The position numbers and the translations under genes were made by a program. Positions 6,218 to 12,167 of a stretch of 13,946 nucleotides of DNA are shown piece by piece. The stretch comes from DATHTC01 sp050262775 (GTDB lineage: Bacteria > Actinomycetota > Thermoleophilia > Gaiellales > Gaiellaceae). The stretch is taken from the NCBI GenBank assembly GCA_050262775.1, contig JBLNEO010000039.1:1-13946 (forward strand), read 5' to 3'. A model generated the notes under the pieces. It did not search any database and had not been told where the DNA came from. It was given only the letters and a program-made list of their open reading frames with translations. How positions within the stretch are numbered: the stretch's first letter is position 1; each line of letters begins with the position of its first letter.

Positions 6218-6870
6218 GACGCCACGAGCTCCAGGTCGGCCGTCGTCGTCACCTTCAGCAGCCTGGGGTCGCCCTCGACCCAGCGGATCCGGCCCCCCGC
6301 GGCCTCGACGAGCGCCGCGCAGTCGGTCGCGTCGCCGCCGGTCGCCGCCGCACGCCGGAGGGCGTCCGCGACGAATGCCTGGGGCGTCTGGACGGCGACG
6401 AGGCCGTCGCGCGCGACGGTGTCGACGACACGGTCGCCGTCGACGCGCTTGACCGTGTCCCGCAGAGGCAGGGCGGGGACGACGCCGTCCCACCCCTCGC
6501 CGAGCGGCGCGAGCACCCGGCCGATCACCTCGTCGTCGAGGAGCGGTCGCGCGGCGTCGTGCACGAGGACGACGACCGCGTCGGAGGGCACCTCGGCGAG
6601 CGCGAGCCGCACGGACTCGGCGCGCGTCGCTCCGCCGGTCACGACCGTGCTCACCTTGCCGGCCCCGAGCTCCTCCGCGAGCAGGATCGACGGCTCCTCC
6701 CACCCGGGCGGCGCGGCGACGACGACGGCGTCGACCCAGTCGGAGTCGTCGAGGCGCTGCATGCTCTCGGCCAGCAGCGGGAGCTCGCCGAGGGCGACGA
6801 ACGCCTTCGGCCGGTCGGCACCGAGGCGCTCGCCGCTGCCCGCAGCGGCGAGGATCGCCCAGGTGCTCAT
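6208..6870 (-). CDS. ispD: 2-C-methyl-D-erythritol 4-phosphate cytidylyltransferase
   Basis: MEP-pathway enzyme joining MEP and CTP to give CDP-ME. 220 residues, near the usual 225-235. The nucleotide-binding loop is ILAAAGSGERLGADRPKAF with the catalytic pair Arg15 and Lys22. VTGGATRAESVRLAL, VLVHDAARPLL, PLRDTVKRV and VQTPQAF are the familiar CTP- and MEP-binding segments. VEGDPRLLKVTTTADL near the C-terminus contains the conserved Lys and Thr. ATG 6870 starts 16 bases after the carD stop; no strong Shine-Dalgarno is seen, so it probably depends on carD read-through. The carD-ispD-ispF linkage is also found in Mycobacterium. Confidence 0.96.
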   Translation of the reverse strand: MSTWAILAAAGSGERLGADRPKAFVALGELPLLAESMQRLDDSDWVDAVVVAAPPGWEEPSILLAEELGAGKVSTVVTGGATRAESVRLALAEVPSDAVVVLVHDAARPLLDDEVIGRVLAPLGEGWDGVVPALPLRDTVKRVDGDRVVDTVARDGLVAVQTPQAFVADALRRAAATGGDATDCAALVEAAGGRIRWVEGDPRLLKVTTTADLELVASWL

Positions 6871-6886
6871 CGGTGAGGCCGGCCCG

Positions 6887-7420
6887 CTACGCGGTGGCCG
6901 CGGCGGCCTTGGCCTTCGAGGCCTTCTTCTTGCCGTTCCCCGACCCGGTGAGGACTTCCTCGAGCCAGTTCGCGGTCTCTTCCTCGTCCATGCCCTTCGC
7001 GTACATGAGCTCGGAGGCGAGGATCTTCTTGGCCTTCACGAACATCTGCTTCTCGCCGGTGGAGAGGCCCTTCTCCGCGTCGCGAAGCGCGAGGTTCCGG
7101 ACGACCTCGGCCAGCTCGAGGATGTCGCCCGTCTTCATCTTGTCGCGGTTGTGCTTGAACCGTCGGTTCCAGTTCTTCGGCATCTGCGTTCCGCTGCCGG
7201 TGAGCGCCTTCAGGACGACCGTCACCATGTCCTCGTCGATCACCGTGCGGAGGCCGACCTTCTCCGCGTTCTCGGCCGGCACCTGGACGGTCATGTCGTT
7301 GTGCTCGATGCGGATGGTCAGGTACTCGCGCTTCTGCCCCAGGACCTCCCGCTGCTCCTTCTTCACGACCGTTCCCGCGCCGTGGTGCGGATAGACGACC
7401 TTGTCGCCGACCTCGTACAA
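6887..7420 (-). CDS. carD: CarD/CdnL-family RNA polymerase-binding transcription regulator
   Basis: CarD binds the RNA polymerase beta subunit and stabilises open complexes, in actinobacteria especially at rRNA and other housekeeping promoters. The RNA polymerase-interacting domain is YEVGDKVVYPHHGAGTVV through VPAENAEKVGLRTVI. The helical DNA-binding domain contains PKNWNRRFKHN, whose Trp84 corresponds to the fork-wedging Trp85 of M. tuberculosis CarD, and then LSTGEKQMFVKAKKILASEL. I start the protein at TTG 7420 because GGGGAGG lies 5 bases upstream and the N-terminus then aligns with the mycobacterial MIFKVGD start; ATG 7441 would add seven residues. 177 residues. The last about 20 residues (GSGNGKKKASKAKAAAATA) form a basic Ala/Lys tail not found in mycobacterial CarD. 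First gene of the isoprenoid operon. Confidence 0.93.
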   Translation of the reverse strand: MYEVGDKVVYPHHGAGTVVKKEQREVLGQKREYLTIRIEHNDMTVQVPAENAEKVGLRTVIDEDMVTVVLKALTGSGTQMPKNWNRRFKHNRDKMKTGDILELAEVVRNLALRDAEKGLSTGEKQMFVKAKKILASELMYAKGMDEEETANWLEEVLTGSGNGKKKASKAKAAAATA

Positions 7421-7425
7421 GCGTG

Positions 7426-7432
7426 CCTCCCC
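7426..7432 (-). promoter_or_regulatory. Shine-Dalgarno deciding the carD TTG start
   Basis: GGGGAGG on the minus strand, 5 bases before TTG 7420. It lies inside the reading frame that an ATG start at 7441 would use, and supports the shorter protein. One of only two clear ribosome binding sites I saw in the window. Confidence 0.55.
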
Positions 7433-7458
7433 TTCGGTCATGCCCTCTCGTAGAAAGT

Positions 7459-7484
7459 GCCGGCGGGTGTGAGGATCCGCCGGC
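7459..7484 (-). other. Hairpin in the carD leader
   Basis: Perfect 8-base inverted repeat GCCGGCGG / CCGCCGGC with a 10-base loop, between the candidate carD promoter and its start. On the minus strand the loop contains CCTC, complementary to part of the carD Shine-Dalgarno. A regulatory role is inference; it could be a plain leader structure. Confidence 0.4.
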
Positions 7485-7495
7485 GGCAGCGACGT

Positions 7496-7501
7496 AGTGT
7501 A
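7496..7501 (-). promoter_or_regulatory. Candidate -10 box of carD operon
   Basis: TACACT on the minus strand in the most A+T-rich stretch of the window (about 7500-7550). It would give a leader of about 70 bases. No good -35 is visible at 16-18 bases, so the call is weak. Confidence 0.3.
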
Positions 7502-7531
7502 CCTGAAACGTTAAGAAAATGCGACCGTTTC

Positions 7532-7555
7532 CAGGGACTTTGACGGAAATCCCTG
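7532..7555 (-). terminator. Stem-loop abutting the radA stop, possible weak terminator
   Basis: CAGGGA-(C)-TTT / AAA-TCCCTG with loop GACGG, one bulged base, starting immediately after the radA TAG. A T-rich run (ATTTTC) follows only about 9 bases beyond the stem on the minus strand, so an intrinsic terminator is possible but not typical. It separates radA from the carD operon. Confidence 0.35.
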
Positions 7556-8896
7556 CTAGCGCGCACCTTCCGCATCGAGCCCCGCGGCGATCGCCCGCCG
7601 CAGCGTGTCGGCCTCCGTCGGGCGCAGCGCGCCGCGCGCCTTGGTGCCGGCGGGGACGAGCGCCCCCGTGAGGCCGAGCTTCGCGCACTCCTCCAGCCGC
7701 CGCTCCGATTGCGCGGCCGGGCGCAGGCGGCCCGTCAGCCCCACCTCGCCGAACGCGGCCAGGCCCTGACGTGCCGGCGCGCCCCGGGCGGCCGAGGCGA
7801 TCGCGAGCGCGACGGCGAGGTCCGCGCCCGGCTCGTCGATGCGGACGCCGCCCGCGACGTTGACGAAGACGTCTGCGCCGCCGAGCGCGACGCCCGCGTG
7901 CCGGGAGAGCACGGCGACGACCATCGCGAGGCGCTTCGGATCGACGCCGGTGCCGACGCGCCGCGGCATCGCCAGGTCGGTCGGGGCGACGAGCGCCTGG
8001 ATCTCGAGCAGGATCGGCCGCGTCCCCTCGAGCGCGCACGCGACGGCCGCGCCGACCTCGCCGTCCTCGGTCCGGCCGAAGAGCGCCGAGGGGTCGGGCA
8101 CGCCCTCGAGACCGGCTCCGGTCATCTCGAAGACGCCGAGCTCGTTCGTCGAGCCGAAGCGGTTCTTCACCGCGCGGAGCACCCGGTGCGCGTGGTAGCG
8201 GTCACCCTCGAACTGGAGCACGCAGTCGACGAGGTGCTCGAGCACGCGGGGTCCTGCGACGGCGCCGTCCTTCGTCACGTGGCCGACGACGATCGTCGCG
8301 ACGCCGTTCTCCTTCGCGACCCGGAGCAGCCGGCCGGCCGCCTCGCGCACCTGGGCGACGGAGCCGGGCGCGCTCCCGAGCTCGCTCGAGTAGAGCGTCT
8401 GGACCGAGTCGATCACGCAGACGTCCGGACGCTCGGCGACGAGCGTCGCGCACACCGCCTCGAGCTCGGTCTCGGCCAGGATCTCGACCCGCTCGGCGCC
8501 GCCGAGGCGCTCGGCCCGCAGCTTCACCTGCGCCACGGATTCCTCGCCGGTGACGAGGAGCGCGCGCCGGCTGCGCGAGATCGCGGCGAGCGCGCTGAGC
8601 AGCAGCGTCGACTTCCCGACGCCGGGCTCCCCGCCCACGAGGACGAGGCTCGCGGGGACCAGGCCGCCGCCGAGCACCCGGTCGAGCTCGGGCACGCCCG
8701 TGGAGATCCGCGCCGCCTCCTCGACCTCCACGTCGACGAGGCGCAGGAGCGGGCGCGGCGTCGCCGCGGACGCCGCCTGCGGGGCGGCCTCCTCGAGCAG
8801 CGTCCCGAAGGAGCCGCAGCCCGGGCAGCGGCCGAACCACCGGCCCGCGGCGTAGCCGCACTCCGAGCAGGCGAACTTCTGGGCGACCCTGGCCAT
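7556..8896 (-). CDS. radA: DNA repair protein RadA (RecA-like, Lon-like C-terminus)
   Basis: RadA/Sms acts in recombination and repair, promoting branch migration as a hexameric ATPase. 446 residues, typical. Domains in order: a zinc ribbon with Cys10, Cys13, Cys24 and Cys27 (FACSECGYAAGRWFGRCPGCG); a RecA-like ATPase with Walker A GGEPGVGKST (88-97), Walker B VCVIDSVQT (159-167) and the RadA signature KNRFG (244-248); and a Lon protease-like domain from about 285 (FVNVAGGVRIDEPGADLAVALAIASA). ATG 8896 gives the family N-terminus. A TAGGCT hexamer lies 6 bases before it. The gene stands alone; disA, which follows radA in Bacillus and mycobacteria, is absent here. Confidence 0.97.
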   Translation of the reverse strand: MARVAQKFACSECGYAAGRWFGRCPGCGSFGTLLEEAAPQAASAATPRPLLRLVDVEVEEAARISTGVPELDRVLGGGLVPASLVLVGGEPGVGKSTLLLSALAAISRSRRALLVTGEESVAQVKLRAERLGGAERVEILAETELEAVCATLVAERPDVCVIDSVQTLYSSELGSAPGSVAQVREAAGRLLRVAKENGVATIVVGHVTKDGAVAGPRVLEHLVDCVLQFEGDRYHAHRVLRAVKNRFGSTNELGVFEMTGAGLEGVPDPSALFGRTEDGEVGAAVACALEGTRPILLEIQALVAPTDLAMPRRVGTGVDPKRLAMVVAVLSRHAGVALGGADVFVNVAGGVRIDEPGADLAVALAIASAARGAPARQGLAAFGEVGLTGRLRPAAQSERRLEECAKLGLTGALVPAGTKARGALRPTEADTLRRAIAAGLDAEGAR

Positions 8897-8902
8897 GGAG
8901 CC

Positions 8903-8908
8903 AGCCTA
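8903..8908 (-). promoter_or_regulatory. Candidate -10 box for leaderless radA transcript
   Basis: TAGGCT on the minus strand, exactly 6 bases before the radA ATG; same hexamer as upstream of mutY. No clear -35 and no Shine-Dalgarno. Confidence 0.45.
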
Positions 8909-8934
8909 GAGACGGGTCCCGACGGCGGCGGACA

Positions 8935-8952
8935 CCGGCACGGTTCCGGCAC
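8935..8952. repeat. Direct repeat pair CCGGCAC in the radA / oxidase gap
   Basis: CCGGCAC occurs at 8935-8941 and 8946-8952, an 11-base period (one helical turn), followed by the palindrome CCCGATCGGG (8957-8966) and a partly inverted copy GCCGGTGCC near 8981. It may be an operator for one of the two divergent genes, or chance in GC-rich DNA. Confidence 0.25.
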
Positions 8953-9006
8953 ACCTCCCGATCGGGTGACGCGCCCGACCGCCGGTGCCGCGAGAATGGC
9001 GTCCGG

Positions 9007-10062
9007 ATGGAGCCCCTGAACGTCCACGACTACGAGCGCCTCGCGGAGGATCGGCTCGATCCCGGCGTCTTCGGGTACATCGCCGGCGGCGCCGGGGACG
9101 AGGTCACGCTCCGGGACAACCTCGAGGCGTTCCGGCGCGTGAAGCTGCGGCCGCGCGTCCTCGTCGACGTGTCGGAGGTGTCCACGCGGACGGAGGTGCT
9201 CGGCCGGGAGATCTCGATGCCGGTGCTCGTCGCGCCGACCGCGTACCAGCACCTCCTCCACCCGGACGGCGAGGCGGCGGGCGCGCGCGCGGCGGCCGCC
9301 GCGGGGACCGTCTTCTGCCACTCGACCCTGTCGTCGCACAGGCCCGCGGCGCTGGCCGCGGCCGCGCCGGACGCGACGCTGTGGTTCCAGCTCTACTGGT
9401 CGCGCGACCGGGCGTTCACCGCGGAGCTCCTGCGAGAGGCGGAGACGAGCGGCTACACGGCGGTGATCCTCACGGTCGACCTCCCGCTCGCCGGCCGGCG
9501 CGAGCGCGACCTCCGCACGGCCTTCTCGCTCCCGGAGGACATGCCGCTGCCGAACCTGTCCCCCGATCTCGACCGCCCCGCCGACCCGGGCGCGGGACTG
9601 GGGTTCGTCGTCGACCGGACGCTGACGTGGCGCGACCTCGAGTGGCTGCGGGCGCAGACGCGGCTGCCGCTCGTCGTCAAGGGCGTGCTCACGCGCGAGG
9701 ACGCGCTCCTCTCGTGCGACCACGGCGCCGCGGCGATTGTCGTCTCGAACCACGGTGGCCGCCAGCTCGACGGGACGCCGGCCGCGCTCGACGCGCTCCC
9801 GGAGGTGGTGGACGCCGTCGGCGACCGCTGCGAGGTGCTGGTGGACGGAGGCGTCCGGCGCGGCTCCGACGTGCTCGCGGCGCTCGCGCTCGGCGCGCGT
9901 GCCGTCCTCGTCGGTCGCGCGTTCCTCTACGGCCTCGGCGCCGCCGGCGAGGCGGGCGGCGCGCACGTGCTCGAGCTCCTGCGCGAGGAGCTCGGGGTGG
10001 GGCTCGCCCTCCTCGGCTGCCCCACCCCGGCGGCCGTCACGCGCACGCACGTGACGGCGTAG
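9007..10062 (+). CDS. FMN-dependent alpha-hydroxy acid oxidase/dehydrogenase
   Basis: TIM-barrel flavoenzyme of the glycolate oxidase / lactate oxidase / LldD family, oxidising an L-2-hydroxy acid to a 2-oxo acid. 351 residues, normal length for soluble members; no membrane-anchoring loop is evident. Conserved active-site features: Tyr24 in FGYIAGGAGDE, the FMN-binding LVAPTAYQHLLHPDGE (74-89), FQLYW (Gln128, Tyr130), LTVDLPLAGRRERD (Thr156, Asp158, Arg165), VVKGVL (Lys225), and the catalytic SNHGGRQLDG with His249 and Arg252. DGGVRRGSDVLAALALGARAVLVGR binds the FMN phosphate. The substrate (glycolate, lactate, mandelate or other) and electron acceptor cannot be told. ATG 9007 has no Shine-Dalgarno; GAGAAT 9 bases upstream could be a -10. 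Its stop lies 3 bases from that of the convergent propeller gene. Confidence 0.93.
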   Translation: MEPLNVHDYERLAEDRLDPGVFGYIAGGAGDEVTLRDNLEAFRRVKLRPRVLVDVSEVSTRTEVLGREISMPVLVAPTAYQHLLHPDGEAAGARAAAAAGTVFCHSTLSSHRPAALAAAAPDATLWFQLYWSRDRAFTAELLREAETSGYTAVILTVDLPLAGRRERDLRTAFSLPEDMPLPNLSPDLDRPADPGAGLGFVVDRTLTWRDLEWLRAQTRLPLVVKGVLTREDALLSCDHGAAAIVVSNHGGRQLDGTPAALDALPEVVDAVGDRCEVLVDGGVRRGSDVLAALALGARAVLVGRAFLYGLGAAGEAGGAHVLELLREELGVGLALLGCPTPAAVTRTHVTA

Positions 10063-10065
10063 CGG

Positions 10066-11157
10066 CTACCGCGCCGCGAGCCCCGCGAGACCCGCCGGCA
10101 GGCCGCCGGCGACGGCCGACGGCTCCAGGCCGCCCCCGGCTCCGACGGCGAACGACCGGATCTCGTGCGAGCCGTTGGCGAGCGAGAAGAGGTCCCGCCC
10201 GCTCCCGGAGAGCGCGAGGTCGACGGCGCCGGTACCCGTCGCCGCCTGTCCCTCGAGCGCGATCGAGCCGTCCGGCGCGATGCCGTACCGTGAGATCGAG
10301 GCCGACGCCGCGTTGGCCGTCCACGCGAACCTGCCGTCCTTCGAGACGACGAGCCAGCACGCCGCCGTCTGCCCGGTCGGCGCGAACGCGGTCAGCGCCG
10401 TCAGGGAGGAGCCGGAGACGTCGTAGGACGAGGCGCCGCTCCCGAGCGGTGCGCCGCCGACGGCGTCGGAGACGAACAGCCGGCCGCGGCGGTCGAAGTC
10501 GAACCCGAACGGCGTCGCGCCGCCGGACGGGTACGTCGAGGCGGCCGACGCGAGCCCGTCGTCGCCGATCGCGAACACGGCGATCGCGTTCGTCGCCTTC
10601 TCCGTCACCACGAGCGAGCGCCCGTCGGGCGAGAACTGCACCTGCGCCGGCGCCGTGTCCGCGGCCGAGAGCGCGCGCCACGAGCCCGCGATCGGCGTCA
10701 GCACGCCCCGGGCGTCGACGCGGAACCCGGCGATCGAGTTCGGCACGCCGGCGTTGAGCACGTAGACGAGGTCCTTCCGGCTCGTCACGCTGACGGGCCG
10801 CTCCCCGCCCGAGGAGACGACCGAGGCGAGCTGCAGGCCGTCGTCGCGGCTGCGGAACGACGTGATCGAGCCGGATCCGGCGTTGACTGCGAAGAGCACC
10901 TGCCCGTCCTCGTCGAGCCAGACGGCCCCCTGCGAGCCGAGCCCGCTGCCGCCGCCCTGCGCGAGGGTCGGGTAGGCGACGGGTGCCGAGAGCGTGCCGT
11001 CGGGGGCGCGGTCGAACGCGAGCACCGCGTTCCCGCCCGCGGCGTTCGTCTGCGTGAAGACCGCGTGCGTCCCCGCAGCGGCGAGGGCGGGAGTCGCGGC
11101 GAGCGCGAGCAGCGCCGTCGCGAGGGCGAACGCGGTCCTGATGCTCCGTGCGAGCAT
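10066..11157 (-). CDS. Secreted beta-propeller protein, lactonase-like (YbhE/PgL family fold)
   Basis: 363-residue exported protein resembling 7-bladed propellers of the lactonase (6-phosphogluconolactonase-like) family; enzymatic activity is not demonstrated by any motif I can identify. The signal peptide is MLARSIRTAFALATALLALA with an AxA-type cleavage near residues 26-28. Repeated blades follow the pattern 'xVxxFDRAPDGTL', 'ITSFRSRDDGLQ', 'IAGFRVDARGVLTPI', 'VQFSPDGRSLVVTEKATNAIAVFAIGDDGL', 'SRYGIAPDGSI' and 'IRSFAVGAGGGLEP'. An AGGAGG ribosome binding site lies 7 bases before ATG 11157, unlike most starts in this window. Divergent from the sigma factor gene across 93 bases, so it could be a target of that regulator (inference). 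Convergent with the oxidase gene. Confidence 0.85.
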   Translation of the reverse strand: MLARSIRTAFALATALLALAATPALAAAGTHAVFTQTNAAGGNAVLAFDRAPDGTLSAPVAYPTLAQGGGSGLGSQGAVWLDEDGQVLFAVNAGSGSITSFRSRDDGLQLASVVSSGGERPVSVTSRKDLVYVLNAGVPNSIAGFRVDARGVLTPIAGSWRALSAADTAPAQVQFSPDGRSLVVTEKATNAIAVFAIGDDGLASAASTYPSGGATPFGFDFDRRGRLFVSDAVGGAPLGSGASSYDVSGSSLTALTAFAPTGQTAACWLVVSKDGRFAWTANAASASISRYGIAPDGSIALEGQAATGTGAVDLALSGSGRDLFSLANGSHEIRSFAVGAGGGLEPSAVAGGLPAGLAGLAAR

Positions 11158-11164
11158 GGTCGAT

Positions 11165-11170
11165 CCTCCT
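11165..11170 (-). promoter_or_regulatory. Strong Shine-Dalgarno of the propeller gene
   Basis: AGGAGG on the minus strand, 7 bases before the ATG (11157). It shows that this mRNA has a true leader, in contrast to the leaderless-looking neighbours. Confidence 0.7.
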
Positions 11171-11214
11171 GTGTCGATGTCGCGTCCCGCCGGGCGCGGC
11201 GGGCTCGTCGCCTA

Positions 11215-11244
11215 TCGACCCGCGAGCGGCGGCCGCGTTACAGT
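11215..11244 (+). promoter_or_regulatory. Candidate leaderless promoter of the sigma factor gene
   Basis: -35-like TCGACC (11215-11220), an 18-base spacer, -10 TACAGT (11239-11244), then exactly 6 bases to ATG 11251. Spacer and geometry equal those of the holin-gene promoter. It looks like a housekeeping promoter; no GGAAC-type ECF promoter was seen. Confidence 0.5.
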
Positions 11245-11250
11245 CGCCCC

Positions 11251-11883
11251 ATGAGCGCGACCCGGGCCGTGGCGGGAGCCGACGAAGCGCGGACGGTCGC
11301 GGCTCTGCGCGCCGGCGACGCCGACGCCTTCGCCGCGCTGCTCGACCTCCACGCCGCCCCGATGCTGCGCCTCGCCCGGACGGTCGTCCGGTCGCGCGCC
11401 GTGGCCGAGGAGGTCGTCCAGGAGACGTGGGTGCGAGCGCTCGGCTCGCTCGACCGCTTCGAGGGACGCTCGTCCCTGCGGACGTGGCTGTACACCATCC
11501 TGCTCAACACCGCCCGGACGCGCGGCGAGCGCGAGGCGAGGACGGTGCCGTTCTCCGCGCTCGCGGGACTCGACGACGACGCGCCCGCCGTCGACCCGGA
11601 CCGGTTCCGCCCGGCGGGCGAGCAGTGGGCGGGCGGGTGGAAGACGTTCCCGGAGGCGCTGCCCGAGGAACGCCTGCTCGCGAAGGAGACGCGCGAGATG
11701 ATCGCCGCCGCGATCGAGACGCTGCCGGACGGGCAGCGGGCGGTGATCACGCTGCGCGACGTCGAGGGCTGGAGCGCGGAGGAGGTCTGTAACGTCCTCG
11801 GCCTCTCCGAGTCCAATCAGCGTGTGCTCCTCCACCGTGCCCGGTCGAAGGTGCGCCAGGCACTCGAGGACTTCCTGACGTGA
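11251..11883 (+). CDS. ECF-type RNA polymerase sigma-70 family factor
   Basis: Alternative sigma factor of the extracytoplasmic-function type, 210 residues. Sigma region 2 spans about 24-92 (DAFAALLDLHAAPMLRLARTVV, then EEVVQETWVRALGSLDRFEG and SSLRTWLYTILLNTAR), containing the -10 recognition and core-binding helices. Sigma region 4 spans about 150-208 (AIETLPDGQRAVITLRDVEG, then AEEVCNVLGLSESNQRVLLHRARSKVR), a helix-turn-helix for -35 recognition. The linker (residues 93-145, DPDRFRPAGEQWAGGW) is longer than in minimal ECF factors. ATG 11251 gives a normal start; the frame open further upstream is non-coding. The stop overlaps the anti-sigma start as GTGA, so the pair is one operon. The inducing signal is unknown; the ZAS partner suggests redox or thiol stress (inference). 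Confidence 0.92.
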   Translation: MSATRAVAGADEARTVAALRAGDADAFAALLDLHAAPMLRLARTVVRSRAVAEEVVQETWVRALGSLDRFEGRSSLRTWLYTILLNTARTRGEREARTVPFSALAGLDDDAPAVDPDRFRPAGEQWAGGWKTFPEALPEERLLAKETREMIAAAIETLPDGQRAVITLRDVEGWSAEEVCNVLGLSESNQRVLLHRARSKVRQALEDFLT

Positions 11884-12125
11884 CCGACCCCTCCGCCATC
11901 GTCTGCACCCAGCTCGTCGAGCTCGTGACGGACTATCTCGAGGGCGCGCTGCCGCCGGAGCGGCGACGCGCGTTCGACGAGCATCTGGAGCGCTGCCCCG
12001 GCTGCGTCACCTACGTCGAGCACATGCGCCAGACCCTCCGGGCGACGGGCAGCCTCGAGCCGGAGCAGCTCGCCCCCGAGCAGCGCCGGGCGCTGCTCGA
12101 CCTCTTCGGCTCGCTCCGCGAGTAG
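11880..12125 (+). CDS. Zinc-finger (ZAS/zf-HC2) anti-sigma factor
   Basis: Small cytoplasmic anti-sigma factor of 81 residues from GTG 11880. The ZAS signature is complete: Cys9, then His35, Cys39 and Cys42 in EHLERCPGC (H-X3-C-X2-C), the zinc site seen in RsrA-like and ChrR-like proteins. There is no transmembrane segment, so it should be soluble. The start codon overlaps the sigma gene stop by 4 bases (GTGA), so the two are coupled; it presumably binds and holds the adjacent sigma factor. After the zinc motif only a short helical tail follows (APEQRRALLDLFGSLRE). Zinc loss on oxidation as release mechanism is family knowledge, not seen here. Confidence 0.9.
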   Translation: MTDPSAIVCTQLVELVTDYLEGALPPERRRAFDEHLERCPGCVTYVEHMRQTLRATGSLEPEQLAPEQRRALLDLFGSLRE

Positions 12126-12134
12126 GGAGAACGA

Positions 12135-12162
12135 CGGAGGGCCGCCTCGCGGCGGCCCTCCG
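12135..12162. terminator. Bidirectional intrinsic terminator
   Basis: Perfect 12-base inverted repeat CGGAGGGCCGCC / GGCGGCCCTCCG with a TCGC tetraloop, filling the 42-base gap between the anti-sigma and clpC stops. Pyrimidine/T-rich bases follow on both strands (GTCTTCTACTCC on plus, TCGTTCTCC on minus), but no long T run. The clearest terminator in the window. Confidence 0.75.
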
Positions 12163-12167
12163 GTCTT

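Noticed and set aside
5216..7453. 745-codon open plus-strand frame opposite ispF, HAD, ispD and carD
   Set aside because: Composition is Ser/Arg/Ala-rich without any domain, and the opposite strand holds four well-recognised genes. Long shadow frames are expected at this GC content.
7540..7545. TTGACG as a plus-strand -35 box
   Set aside because: No -10 at 16-19 bases and no plus-strand gene downstream; it lies within the stem-loop after radA.
8524..10050. 508-codon minus-strand frame opposite the oxidase gene
   Set aside because: Low-complexity Arg/Ala sequence; the plus strand has the full set of FMN-oxidase motifs.
9007..12125. Oxidase/propeller/sigma block as a mobile island
   Set aside because: No integrase, transposase, terminal repeats or tRNA target were seen, and base composition looks the same as in the flanks.
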